This document shows, in pieces, positions 23,251 to 31,466 of a stretch of DNA of 64,000 nt. This stretch comes from Bradyrhizobium sp. AZCC 2176 (GTDB lineage: Bacteria; Pseudomonadota; Alphaproteobacteria; Rhizobiales; Xanthobacteraceae): positions 4,987,501 to 5,051,500 of the forward strand of contig NZ_JAZHRX010000001.1 of the NCBI RefSeq assembly GCF_036924645.1, written 5' to 3'. Under the pieces are notes generated by a model that ran no database searches, was not told where the DNA came from, and was given only the letters and a program-made list of their open reading frames with translations. The first letter of the stretch is position 1, and each line of letters begins with the position of its first letter. A program made the translations under genes and the position numbers.

Positions 23251-24186
23251 ATGATAACTCGTCGTATCTTTCTTGCCGGCGCGGCCGCGCTGGCGTTCAC
23301 GGCTTCAGCTTCGGCGCAGGATTGGAAGAGTAAATATCCGGAACTGACTTTTGCTGTGGTGCCAGCCGAAAACGCTTCCGGCGTCACCGAGCGCTGGACG
23401 CCGTTCGTCGCCTATCTCTCCAAGGAACTCGGCGTGAAGGTTACGCTGCGCATTGCCAACGACTACGCCGCCGTGATCGAGGGCCAGCGGGCCGGCAACA
23501 TCCATATCGCAAGCTACGGCTCGGCATCCTTTGCCCGCGCCCGCCTGACCGGCGTCAAGACCGATGCCTTCGCAAACGATATCAATGCCGACGGTTCGAC
23601 CGGCTATTATTCCGTGTTCTTCGTCAAGGCGTCGAGCCCCTACAAAAATATCGATCAATTGAAGGGCAAGAACCTTGGCTTGGTTGATCCGAATTCGACG
23701 TCGGGCAACAACGTGCCGCGCTTCGAACTCGACAAGCTGGGAATCTCCGACGCCGATACCTACTTCGGCAAGGTCGTTTTCACCGGCAGCCATGAGAACG
23801 CCATGCTGGCGCTGTCGCAGGGCACCGTCGAGGTCGCCGCCAATCAGTGGACCAATGACGATGACTCCACGCTCGCCCAGATGCTGCACAAGGGCATGCT
23901 GAAGAACGCCGACGGCTCGCCGATCAAGAAGGACGATTTCCGGATCATCCACAAGTCGGCCCCGATCATCAACGGACCCTACGCCTATAATTCTGACCTT
24001 CCGGCCGATCTGAAGGCCGCCATTGCCAAGGCGTTCACCGAAGCGCCGGCCAAGGACAAGGCCGCGTTCGACCGTCTATCCGACGGCCAGAAGAAGGGCT
24101 TCAATCCGGCCACCACCAAGGACTGGGATGGCACCATCGAATTGATCAAGTTCGTCGATGCGTTGCGTAAAAAGAAGGCGTCCTGA
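23251..24186 (+). CDS. phnD: Phosphonate ABC transporter substrate-binding protein PhnD
   Basis: A 311-residue periplasmic binding protein with a signal peptide that carries a twin-arginine-like start (T-R-R-I-F-L-A-G, cleavage near ASA-QD). Motifs of the PhnD family are seen: L-T-F-A-V-V-P-A-E-N-A, E-G-Q-R-A-G-N-I-H-I-A-S-Y-G, D-P-N-S-T-S-G-N-N-V-P-R, Q-W-T-N-D-D-D. It captures alkyl- or aminoethyl-phosphonates. A strong terminator follows it, so PhnD should be made in excess over the permeases. Confidence 0.93.
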   Translation: MITRRIFLAGAAALAFTASASAQDWKSKYPELTFAVVPAENASGVTERWTPFVAYLSKELGVKVTLRIANDYAAVIEGQRAGNIHIASYGSASFARARLTGVKTDAFANDINADGSTGYYSVFFVKASSPYKNIDQLKGKNLGLVDPNSTSGNNVPRFELDKLGISDADTYFGKVVFTGSHENAMLALSQGTVEVAANQWTNDDDSTLAQMLHKGMLKNADGSPIKKDDFRIIHKSAPIINGPYAYNSDLPADLKAAIAKAFTEAPAKDKAAFDRLSDGQKKGFNPATTKDWDGTIELIKFVDALRKKKAS

Positions 24187-24207
24187 TCAATAGACTTAGA
24201 CGAGCCT

Positions 24208-24235
24208 GGCCGGGTCCAAGTGACCCGGCCTTTTT
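24208..24235 (+). terminator. Intrinsic terminator between phnD and phnE1
   Basis: GGCCGGGTC (24208-24216), loop CAAGT, GACCCGGCC (24222-24230), followed directly by TTTTT (24231-24235). This is a textbook Rho-independent terminator, 22 nt after the phnD stop and inside the phnCDE1E2 unit. Confidence 0.85.
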
Positions 24236-24294
24236 CTGTCGAACACCGTTCTGTTTCATACCCGTTCTGTTCACACCTGGGCACAGTGATCCCG

Positions 24295-25179
24295 ATGGCG
24301 AATGCCATATCCATCCTTCCAGACCAGCAACTTGCGGTGCTCAACGATACGTATCGCAAGGCGGTCGCGCGCAAGCGTTTAAAGGCGACTTTGGCGGCGG
24401 CGGTATTCTTCGCCGCGTTGATTGTCGCAGCGATCGGCGCGGAGGTGAATCTGCGCACGCTCTTCAGCTATTTCGGCAACTTTGTCAGCTATTTCGACCG
24501 CATCCTTACCCTGGAAGACGGCACACGGGTATGGACCAATTTCGGCGAATGGTTCTGGGGCTGGCAGAAGTGGCTCAAGATGCTCGGCGAGACCATTCTC
24601 ATCAGCTACGTCGGCACCCTGAGCGGCGCGGTCCTTGGCTTTGTGCTGAATTTCTTCGCCGCGCAAAATACGTCACCTGCGCCATGGCTGCGGTTCGTCA
24701 TCCGGCGTCTCCTCGAATTCGCGCGCACCGTTCCCGGCATCGTATTCGCGCTGATTTTCGTCATCGCGTTCGGTCTCGGGCCGATGGCGGGCGTACTGGC
24801 AATCGCCGTGCATTCCGCGGGCGCGCTCGGAAAGTTGTTCTCCGAGATCGTCGAGAACGCCGACATGAAACCGGTCGAGGGCGTGCGCTCGACCGGCGCA
24901 AGCTGGCTCTCCTGCATGCGCTTTGCGGTGTTGCCGCAGGTCACGGCCGGCTATGCCAGCTACGCGCTGCTGCGCTTTGAGATCAATGTCCGCGAGGCCT
25001 CGGTGATGGGTTTTGTCGGCGCCGGCGGCATCGGGCAGGAGCTCGTCGTCGCGATCCGCAAGTTCTATTACTCTGACGTCAGCGCGATCCTCGTCACCAT
25101 TATCGTCACAGTCTTCGTCATCGATATCACGACCGGCTGGCTGCGCGGAAAACTATTCGGCAAAGAGGCTCGCGCATGA
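24295..25179 (+). CDS. phnE: Phosphonate ABC transporter permease PhnE1
   Basis: A 294-residue inner-membrane permease with about six hydrophobic segments. The EAA-type loop is E-G-V-R-S-T-G-A-S-W-L-S (near residue 200), and F-V-G-A-G-G-I-G-Q-E-L follows near residue 240, as in the PhnE family. It pairs with PhnE2 to form the channel. Translation is assumed from ATG 24295; no strong ribosome binding site is seen. It lies after the phnD terminator, so it is expressed by read-through or from an unseen promoter. Confidence 0.9.
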   Translation: MANAISILPDQQLAVLNDTYRKAVARKRLKATLAAAVFFAALIVAAIGAEVNLRTLFSYFGNFVSYFDRILTLEDGTRVWTNFGEWFWGWQKWLKMLGETILISYVGTLSGAVLGFVLNFFAAQNTSPAPWLRFVIRRLLEFARTVPGIVFALIFVIAFGLGPMAGVLAIAVHSAGALGKLFSEIVENADMKPVEGVRSTGASWLSCMRFAVLPQVTAGYASYALLRFEINVREASVMGFVGAGGIGQELVVAIRKFYYSDVSAILVTIIVTVFVIDITTGWLRGKLFGKEARA

Positions 25180-26024
25180 GCCAGTTGCCGAAACCCGATA
25201 CAGACGCGCTCAGGACTAAATATCCTGACGTCTTCGACCGGCCCGCATCGGCGCGTCTCGCCATGCCCGCGACAATTTCGGCTGTGTTCGCGATCTTCGT
25301 GTTCGGCTTGGTTGATCTCGGCTTTTCGCCGACCAAACTGGTGTCGGGCCTGAGCCAGCTCGGCTGGATCACGGTGATGATGATTCCACCCGATGCCGGC
25401 TCGTCGCTGCCCGCTTATCTCGCAGCCCTCGGTGAGACGCTGTCGATCGCGCTGCTCGGCACGACCTTGGCCGCCGTCGCAGCGCTGCCGATCAGCCTGC
25501 TGGCAGCGCGGAACATCATTTCCTCGAACTTGCTGCGCTTTCCGGTGCGCCGATTTCTTGATTCCATCCGTGGCGTCGATACGCTGATCTGGGCGCTGGT
25601 GTGGATCAACGTCGTTGGCCTTGGCCCGTTTGCCGGCGTGCTGGCCATCGCGCTGTCCGATTTCGGCGCATTCGGCAAATTGTTCTCCGAGGCCATCGAA
25701 GCCGCCGACAAGAAGCAGGTCGAAGGAATCAGGGCATCCGGCGGCAATGCGTTGCACGAGATACGCTTTGGCCTGATGCCTCAGGTGCTGCCCGTCATCG
25801 CGGGGCAGGTGCTCTATTTCATCGAATCGAATACCCGCTCGGCCACCATCATCGGTATCGTCGGTGCCGGTGGCATCGGTCTGCAACTCGCCGAGCAGAT
25901 CCGCGTGCTGGAGTGGCAGAAAGTTTCGTTCCTGATCCTGATGATTCTGGTCGCGGTAGCCGCGATCGACTGGATCTCCGGCAAACTGCGCTTTGCCATC
26001 ATCGGACAGCGGGCCGTCGCGTAG
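25176..26024 (+). CDS. phnE: Phosphonate ABC transporter permease PhnE2
   Basis: A 282-residue second PhnE-type permease, starting in the ATGA overlap with phnE1. It has about six membrane segments, an E-G-I-R-A-S-G-G-N-A-L-H-E-I EAA loop (near residue 185) and I-V-G-A-G-G-I-G-L-Q-L (near 228). D-T-L-I-W-A-L-V-W-I-N-V-V-G-L-G is typical of the E2 copy. Two PhnE genes are normal in rhizobial phosphonate importers. It converges with phnF, leaving only 17 bp between stops. Confidence 0.92.
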   Translation: MSQLPKPDTDALRTKYPDVFDRPASARLAMPATISAVFAIFVFGLVDLGFSPTKLVSGLSQLGWITVMMIPPDAGSSLPAYLAALGETLSIALLGTTLAAVAALPISLLAARNIISSNLLRFPVRRFLDSIRGVDTLIWALVWINVVGLGPFAGVLAIALSDFGAFGKLFSEAIEAADKKQVEGIRASGGNALHEIRFGLMPQVLPVIAGQVLYFIESNTRSATIIGIVGAGGIGLQLAEQIRVLEWQKVSFLILMILVAVAAIDWISGKLRFAIIGQRAVA

Positions 26025-26041
26025 TTGCTCTCTACGAACCG

Positions 26042-26770
26042 TCAACCATTCTCCACCAGAAACTCGACACGCTCCGCGGCAAAGCGCGAGCGCTTGGTCG
26101 TCAGCGGCTCGCCGCCGGTATCAACGTCGGTGCTGTCGACCACGAGCACCGGGCGTCCGAGCGCGAGGTCCAGCCGCGCGGCGTCGGTCGCATCCACGAT
26201 ACCGGCGGTGATCCGGGTCGAGGCGCGGCGAAAATCCCGGATGCCGTAATGCGCCACCAGCTTGGTCATCGAGCGCACATTGGCGAACACCTTCCCGGCG
26301 TCAGGAAAGCGCACGGCCGAAAGCCAGGTGGTGCTGACGCAGATCGGCGCGCGGTCGGCGAGCCGCACCGATTCGATCCGGATCAGCGGTGCCCCCGTCT
26401 TCAACCCAAGCTCCCGTGCCAGTTCGCGCGTGGCGGCTTCCTCGGTCGCGTCGATGAATTGGCCGCGCGGTTCGCGGCCGCCGGCGCCGACGATCTCGGA
26501 AAACCGCGTCCGTGAGCGCAGGGGATAGGCGAGGCGCCGGGTCTCGACATAGGTGCCGCTGCCGCGCTCGGCGCGCACCAGGCCGCGTTCGGCGAGCGTG
26601 GCGAGCGCCCGGCGAACGGTGTGGCGGTTGACCCGATAGGTCTCGGCGATCTCCATCTCGCCCGGCAGCTTTTCGCCGGCGGCAAAGCGGCCGTCGGCAA
26701 TGCCGCGCTCGATGCCGTCGGCGACCTGCCGCCACAAAGCGACGCCGGAAGGCGCGTCCTGGACGCTCAT
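26042..26770 (-). CDS. phnF: Phosphonate operon regulator PhnF (GntR/HutC)
   Basis: A 242-residue GntR regulator. A winged helix (about residues 8-75: L-P-G-E-M-E-I-A-E-T-Y-R-V-N-R-H-T-V-R-R-A-L) is followed by a UTRA ligand domain (about 95-235: F-I-D-A-T-E-E-A-A-T, P-L-I-R-I-E-S-V-R-L-A-D-R-A-P-I). It probably represses phnGHIJKLMN through the palindrome at 26834-26865. ATG 26770 is used; a GTG at 26800 in the same frame is the alternative, and neither has a clear ribosome binding site. Confidence 0.9.
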   Translation of the reverse strand: MSVQDAPSGVALWRQVADGIERGIADGRFAAGEKLPGEMEIAETYRVNRHTVRRALATLAERGLVRAERGSGTYVETRRLAYPLRSRTRFSEIVGAGGREPRGQFIDATEEAATRELARELGLKTGAPLIRIESVRLADRAPICVSTTWLSAVRFPDAGKVFANVRSMTKLVAHYGIRDFRRASTRITAGIVDATDAARLDLALGRPVLVVDSTDVDTGGEPLTTKRSRFAAERVEFLVENG

Positions 26771-26833
26771 GGAACGAAATGGGGCATCGGCAAAAATCAC
26801 CTCAGTATCACGAAATCGTCATGGCGCTTCGTT

Positions 26834-26865
26834 ATCAAGTTGTCTAATATCATAGACAACTTGAT
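26834..26865. promoter_or_regulatory. Perfect 13-bp inverted repeat, probable PhnF operator
   Basis: ATCAAGTTGTCTA (26834-26846), 6 nt, TAGACAACTTGAT (26853-26865). It lies in the 110-bp space between divergent phnF and phnG, 15 bp before the phnG ATG. The core TTGTCTA-N6-TAGACAA fits operators of HutC-type GntR regulators. Repressor binding here would block phnG transcription or initiation. Confidence 0.8.
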
Positions 26866-26880
26866 TCCGGCAAGGCCGAT

Positions 26881-27357
26881 ATGATGGCGAGTGACGACAG
26901 TCTGGCAGACGAAAACGGCGGGCAGGCGCGGCGCAAGGCCGTGATGGCGGTGCTGGCTCATTCCGTAACGGCCGACATAGAGGGGCGCCTCGGGACGATC
27001 GCGTTGCCAGCGCACGAAGACCTGCGCGAGCCCGAAAATGGGCTCGTCATGGTGCGTGGCCGAATTGGCGGCGACGGCGCGCCGTTCAATCTCGGCGAGG
27101 CGACGGTGTCGCGCGCCGCGGTGCGGCTGTCGACCGGCGAGGTCGGCTTCGGCTACACGCTGGGCCGCGACCGGGAGAAGGCGAAGCTGATCGCGCTGTG
27201 CGATGCCATGGTGCAATCGGCCGAACTGGCTGGCGCGATCGAAGCCCAGGTCGTTGCGCCGCTGCGTGCGGCGATGATTGAAAAGCGAAACCGGAAGGCT
27301 GCGGAGGCGGCGGCAACGCGGGTCGATTTCTACACACTGGTGCGTGGTGAGGGCTGA
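26881..27357 (+). CDS. phnG: C-P lyase subunit PhnG
   Basis: A 158-residue protein with PhnG motifs: R-K-A-V-M-A-V-L-A-H-S, G-L-V-M-V-R-G-R-I-G-G-D-G-A-P-F-N-L-G-E-A-T-V-S-R-A-A-V-R-L, G-F-G-Y-T-L-G-R-D. PhnG joins PhnH, PhnI and PhnJ in the C-P lyase core complex that attaches the phosphonate to ribose and cleaves it. It is the first gene of the plus-strand core operon, with its stop just before phnH. Confidence 0.93.
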   Translation: MMASDDSLADENGGQARRKAVMAVLAHSVTADIEGRLGTIALPAHEDLREPENGLVMVRGRIGGDGAPFNLGEATVSRAAVRLSTGEVGFGYTLGRDREKAKLIALCDAMVQSAELAGAIEAQVVAPLRAAMIEKRNRKAAEAAATRVDFYTLVRGEG

Positions 27358-27358
27358 C

Positions 27359-27964
27359 ATGACGACCGTTGCCGAGCTGCCCGCAGGATTTGCCGACAAG
27401 GTGTTGTCGGCGCAATCGACCTTTCGGTCCGTCATGGATGCGCTCGCCCGCCCGGGCAGCATTCACCGTATCGCGTCCGCTGCCGGCGCGCCGGGCGGGA
27501 TGATGCGCGGCACCGCCGCGATCGCGCTGACCTTGTTCGATCACGATACGCCGGTCTGGCTCGACGGCCGGATGTCGGCGACGCCGGAAGTCGCCAAATG
27601 GCTCAAGTTCCACGCCAGCGCCCCGGTTGTTACGGATTCATCGATTGCGAGTTTTGCGCTGGTGGGCGATCCCGAAAACCTTCCGTCGCTCGATCGTTTC
27701 GCGTTCGGCAGCAATGAATATCCGGACCGCTCGACAACGCTGATCCTGCAGGTCGAAAGCCTGACAAATGACTCCGCTCTCGAGTTGCACGGGCCCGGTA
27801 TCGACGGCACAGCAGTGCTGCGCGCTTCAATCCAGCCGAAGGATCTTTTCGAGCGGCTGGCGATAAACGCCGCGCTGTTTCCGTGCGGCATCGACGTCGT
27901 GCTGGTCCATGACGATTCTATCGTCGCCATACCGCGCACGACACGGCTCGCGAGAGGAGGCTGA
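27359..27964 (+). CDS. phnH: C-P lyase subunit PhnH
   Basis: A 201-residue PhnH homologue. Motifs include A-Q-S-T-F-R-S-V-M-D-A-L-A-R-P-G near residue 17, A-L-T-L-F-D-H-D-T-P-V-W near 56, and E-L-H-G-P-G-I near 140. The C-terminal F-P-C-G-I-D-V-V-L region is also present. It is part of the core complex. The upstream part of the open frame overlaps phnG and is rejected; the ATG at 27359 overlaps the phnG end region (TGACATG). Confidence 0.93.
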   Translation: MTTVAELPAGFADKVLSAQSTFRSVMDALARPGSIHRIASAAGAPGGMMRGTAAIALTLFDHDTPVWLDGRMSATPEVAKWLKFHASAPVVTDSSIASFALVGDPENLPSLDRFAFGSNEYPDRSTTLILQVESLTNDSALELHGPGIDGTAVLRASIQPKDLFERLAINAALFPCGIDVVLVHDDSIVAIPRTTRLARGG

Positions 27965-27966
27965 TC

Positions 27967-29070
27967 ATGTATGTCGCCGTCAAGGGAGGCGAGCGCGCCA
28001 TCGAGAACGCCCATCGCCTGCTGGCGCATGAGCGGCGTGGTGACCGCGACGTTCCCGAATTGACACTGGCCCAGATCTCCGAACAGCTTTCGCTCGGTGT
28101 CGACCGCGTCATGACCGAAGGCTCGCTGTACGACCGCGAACTTGCGGCGCTGGCCATCAAGCAGGCGCGCGGCGACCTGATCGAGGCGATCTTCCTGGTG
28201 CGCGCGTTCCGCGCCACGCTGCCGCGCTTTGGGACGACAGAACCGGTCGAAACCGGCGCAATGCAGGTGCGCCGCCGGATTTCCTCGACCTTCAAGGATA
28301 TTCCGGGCGGGCAAATTCTTGGTCCCACGTTCGATTACACCCATCGCCTGCTGGATTCGCAACTTGCTGATGGGGCAGCGCCCGAGGCGCCCGCGACAGG
28401 TGAGGCGTCCACAGGTGCGACTCCGCGCGTGACCGACATTTTGGGCCGCGATGGCCTGATCGAGTCGTCGCCGGTCGCAGATGCCGACGCTCCCGTCGGC
28501 GATCTGACGCGCGAGCCGCTCAGTTTCCCGGCGGAGCGCGATCTGCGCCTGCAAAATCTGGCGCGGGCCGATGAGGGTTTTCTGCTGGCGCTCGGATATT
28601 CCTCGCAGCGCGGCTATGGCCGCAATCATCCTTTTGCCGGCGAGATTCGTTTCGGCGAGGTAGAGGTCGAGTTCATGGCCGAGGATGCCGGCTTTGCCGT
28701 TCCGCTCGGTTCAGTCGTGCTGACGGAATGCCAGATGGTCAATCAGTTCAAGGGATCGGCGACGGAAGCGCCGTGTTTTACGCGCGGTTACGGTCTGGCG
28801 TTCGGACAAAGCGAGCGCAAGACCATGTCGATGGCGCTGGTGGACCGAAGCCTGCGCGCCCGCGAGCTCGGCGAGGAAGTGATCGCGCCCGGCCAGGACG
28901 AGGAATTCGTGATGTCGCACTCGGACAATGTGCAGGCGACCGGCTTCGTCGAGCATCTCAAGCTGCCGCATTACGTCGATTTCCAGTCCGAGCTCGGCCT
29001 ACTGCGCAAATTGCGCAAGGAATTCGCCGAGGCGAACGAGACGCCGCCGATGCGGGAGGCCGCGGAATGA
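27967..29070 (+). CDS. phnI: C-P lyase subunit PhnI
   Basis: A 367-residue protein starting M-Y-V-A-V-K-G-G-E-x-A-I, as all PhnI do. It has R-R-I-S-S-T-F-K-D-I-P-G-G-Q-I-L-G-P-T-F-D-Y-T-H-R-L near residue 100 and H-S-D-N-V-Q-A-T-G-F-V-E-H-L-K-L-P-H-Y near residue 318. PhnI is the nucleosidase that swaps adenine of ATP for methylphosphonate with PhnG, PhnH and PhnL. GGAGGCTG precedes the ATG, and the stop overlaps phnJ (ATGA). Confidence 0.94.
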   Translation: MYVAVKGGERAIENAHRLLAHERRGDRDVPELTLAQISEQLSLGVDRVMTEGSLYDRELAALAIKQARGDLIEAIFLVRAFRATLPRFGTTEPVETGAMQVRRRISSTFKDIPGGQILGPTFDYTHRLLDSQLADGAAPEAPATGEASTGATPRVTDILGRDGLIESSPVADADAPVGDLTREPLSFPAERDLRLQNLARADEGFLLALGYSSQRGYGRNHPFAGEIRFGEVEVEFMAEDAGFAVPLGSVVLTECQMVNQFKGSATEAPCFTRGYGLAFGQSERKTMSMALVDRSLRARELGEEVIAPGQDEEFVMSHSDNVQATGFVEHLKLPHYVDFQSELGLLRKLRKEFAEANETPPMREAAE

Positions 29071-29951
29071 ACGCGCCTGCTTACAATTTCGCCTATCTCG
29101 ACGAGCAGACCAAACGGATGATCCGCCGCGCGATCCTGAAGGCGATCGCGATTCCCGGCTATCAGGTGCCGTTCGCCAGCCGCGAGATGCCGATGCCCTA
29201 TGGCTGGGGAACGGGCGGCGTGCAGGTGACGGCGGCGATCCTGGGGCCTGACGATGTACTTAAGGTGATCGACCAAGGCTCCGACGACACCACCAACGCG
29301 ATTTCGATCCGTAAATTCTTCGGCAAGACTGCCGGCGTTGCAACGACGACTGCTACGGCGGATGCCAGCGTGATTCAGACCCGGCATCGAATTCCCGAAG
29401 CGCCGCTACATGCGGGGCAGGTGCTGGTCTATCAGGTGCCAATACCCGAGCCGCTGCGGTTCCTGGAGCCGCGCGAGACCGAGACGCGGCGCATGCATGC
29501 GCTCGGCGAGTATGGCTTGATGCACGTCAAGCTGTACGAAGACATCGCGCGCTTCGGCCATATCGCGACCTCCTATGCTTATCCAGTGAAAGTGAACGCG
29601 CGCTATGTGATGGACCCGTCGCCGACGCCGAAATTCGACAATCCGAAGATGGACAATTGTCCGGCACTACAACTGTTCGGCGCCGGGCGCGAAAAGCGCA
29701 TCTATGCGATTCCGCCGCACACCAATGTCGTGTCGCTCGATTTTGAGGACCACCCGTTCACGCGCTACCGCTTCGACGCGCCCTGCGCGCTGTGTGGCGC
29801 AGGCGATTCCTATCTCGACGAGATCGTCACCGACGACAAGGGTGGCCGGATGTTCGTCTGTTCCGATACCGACTATTGCGAGGCGCGTCAGCAGGCCGGC
29901 CATCGCGGCAGCGAGAGCGCCGCGCCGCACAAGGAGGGGGCGCATGGTTGA
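29067..29951 (+). CDS. phnJ: C-P lyase PhnJ (radical SAM)
   Basis: A 294-residue carbon-phosphorus lyase. The unusual Fe4S4 cysteines of PhnJ are present as C-A-L-C-G-A-G-D then, 21 residues later, C-S-D-T-D-Y-C (about residues 241-272). Q-V-P-F-A-S-R-E-M-P-M-P-Y-G-W-G-T-G-G and F-D-N-P-K-M-D-N-C-P-A-L-Q are conserved. It splits the C-P bond of ribose 1-phosphonate 5-phosphate to give alkane and cyclic phosphate. It is coupled to phnI (ATGA) and overlaps phnK by 8 bp. Confidence 0.95.
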   Translation: MNAPAYNFAYLDEQTKRMIRRAILKAIAIPGYQVPFASREMPMPYGWGTGGVQVTAAILGPDDVLKVIDQGSDDTTNAISIRKFFGKTAGVATTTATADASVIQTRHRIPEAPLHAGQVLVYQVPIPEPLRFLEPRETETRRMHALGEYGLMHVKLYEDIARFGHIATSYAYPVKVNARYVMDPSPTPKFDNPKMDNCPALQLFGAGREKRIYAIPPHTNVVSLDFEDHPFTRYRFDAPCALCGAGDSYLDEIVTDDKGGRMFVCSDTDYCEARQQAGHRGSESAAPHKEGAHG

Positions 29952-30744
29952 ACTGCAAAACTCCATGCAGGACGATGAGCCGCTTCTGGTCGCAGACCAC
30001 CTCGGCAAGGCCTACGGCCGGTTGACCGCCTGCCGCGATGTGTCCTTTGCGCTCTACCCCGGCGAAGTGCTGGCGATCGTCGGTGAGTCCGGGTCGGGCA
30101 AGTCGACACTGCTGCAACTGTTGTCCGCGCAGCTCGCGCCGAGTGCCGGGCGTGTGTCGTACCGGATGCGGGACGGCGTGTTGCGCGATCTGGCCGCGTT
30201 AGGCGAGGCCGAGCGCCGCTTCCTGTTCCGCACCGACTGGGGCTACGTCCATCAGGACCCTGCGCAGGGGCTGCGGATGGCGGTTTCGGCCGGCGCCAAT
30301 GTCGGCGAACGGCTGATGGCGGTGGGCTGGAATCACTACGGCCGCATCCGCGATACTGCCTCGTCCTGGCTGGAGCGGGTCGAGATCGATACTGCGCGCA
30401 TCGACGATGCGCCGCGGACCTATTCCGGCGGCATGCGGCAACGGCTGCAGATTGCGCGCAATCTGGTGACCGAACCGCGCCTGGTGTTCATGGACGAGCC
30501 GACCGGCGGGCTCGACGTATCGGTGCAGGCGCGGCTGCTCGATCTGATGCGCAACCTCGTTAGCGAACTCGGCCTTGCCGCCATCGTCGTCACCCATGAC
30601 CTCGCTGTGGCGCGGCTGCTGTCACATCGTGTGATGGTGATGAAGGGCGGTCGGGTCATCGAAACCGGTCTGACCGACCAGGTGCTCGACGATCCTCGTG
30701 AGCCCTACACCCAGCTGCTCGTTTCCTCCATTCTGCCGGCATGA
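29944..30744 (+). CDS. phnK: C-P lyase ATPase PhnK
   Basis: A 266-residue ABC-type ATPase. Walker A GESGSGKST is near residue 44, signature Y-S-G-G-M-R-Q-R near residue 160, and Walker B L-V-F-M-D-E-P-T-G-G-L-D-V-S-V-Q-A. PhnK binds the core complex rather than a membrane permease. D-W-G-Y-V-H-Q-D-P is the characteristic Q-loop context. AGGGGGC is upstream of the ATG inside the phnJ end, and the stop overlaps phnL (ATGA). Confidence 0.93.
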   Translation: MVELQNSMQDDEPLLVADHLGKAYGRLTACRDVSFALYPGEVLAIVGESGSGKSTLLQLLSAQLAPSAGRVSYRMRDGVLRDLAALGEAERRFLFRTDWGYVHQDPAQGLRMAVSAGANVGERLMAVGWNHYGRIRDTASSWLERVEIDTARIDDAPRTYSGGMRQRLQIARNLVTEPRLVFMDEPTGGLDVSVQARLLDLMRNLVSELGLAAIVVTHDLAVARLLSHRVMVMKGGRVIETGLTDQVLDDPREPYTQLLVSSILPA

Positions 30745-31451
30745 GCGCGCCAATGACAGCGATGATCGACATCACCAACGCCGAAAAGACCTTCACTATG
30801 CATCTGCAGGGCGGCGTCGAGCTGCCCGTGGTGCGCGGCGTCTCGTTGCATGTCGAGCCGGGTGAATGCGCGGTGCTGTCGGGTCCTTCAGGCGCCGGCA
30901 AATCCTCGATCCTGAAAATGATCTTCGGCAATTACCGCTGCGATGGCGGACGGATCGGAATCCGGCATTGCGGCGAAGTGATCGATCTTGCCACGGCCGA
31001 ACCACGGCAGGTGCTGAGCGTGCGCCGCTCCTCCATCGGATATGTCAGCCAGTTCCTGCGTGCGGTGCCGCGGGTCGCCACCATCGACGTGGTGGCGGAG
31101 CCCTTGATCGCGAACGGAACGGCGCGCGCGGAAGCCCGCGGGAAAGCAGGCGCGCTGCTGCGCTGCCTCAACATTCCCGAGCGGTTGTGGGCGCTGCCGC
31201 CATCGACGTTCTCCGGCGGCGAACAGCAGCGGGTCAACATTGCGCGCGGGTTCATTTCCGATTTTCCGATTCTGTTGCTGGACGAACCCACCGCCTCGCT
31301 CGACGCGGCCAATCGCGCCGTCGTCGTTGAACTGATCGGACAAAAGAAGCGCCAGGGCGTCGCGATGGTGGCGATCGTCCATGACGATGAAATTCGCCAT
31401 CTGATCGCCGACCGAATCGTCGACGTGACGTCATTTGCCGCCGCCGCTTGA
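30741..31451 (+). CDS. phnL: C-P lyase ATPase PhnL
   Basis: A 236-residue ABC-type ATPase. Walker A GPSGAGKSS is near residue 51, signature F-S-G-G-E-Q-Q-R-V near residue 158, and Walker B I-L-L-L-D-E-P-T-A-S-L-D. It has the PhnL-specific S-I-G-Y-V-S-Q-F-L-R-A-V-P-R-V. It is needed for the first ribosylation step with PhnGHI. No permease is attached, as expected. Confidence 0.93.
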   Translation: MSAPMTAMIDITNAEKTFTMHLQGGVELPVVRGVSLHVEPGECAVLSGPSGAGKSSILKMIFGNYRCDGGRIGIRHCGEVIDLATAEPRQVLSVRRSSIGYVSQFLRAVPRVATIDVVAEPLIANGTARAEARGKAGALLRCLNIPERLWALPPSTFSGGEQQRVNIARGFISDFPILLLDEPTASLDAANRAVVVELIGQKKRQGVAMVAIVHDDEIRHLIADRIVDVTSFAAAA

Positions 31452-31466
31452 AGGAAGAGATGTGAG

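Noticed and set aside
26801..26833. Possible PHO box before phnG (CGTCATG and TTCGTTAT)
   Set aside because: The two half-site-like sequences are 13 bp apart instead of 11, so they do not fit PhoB.
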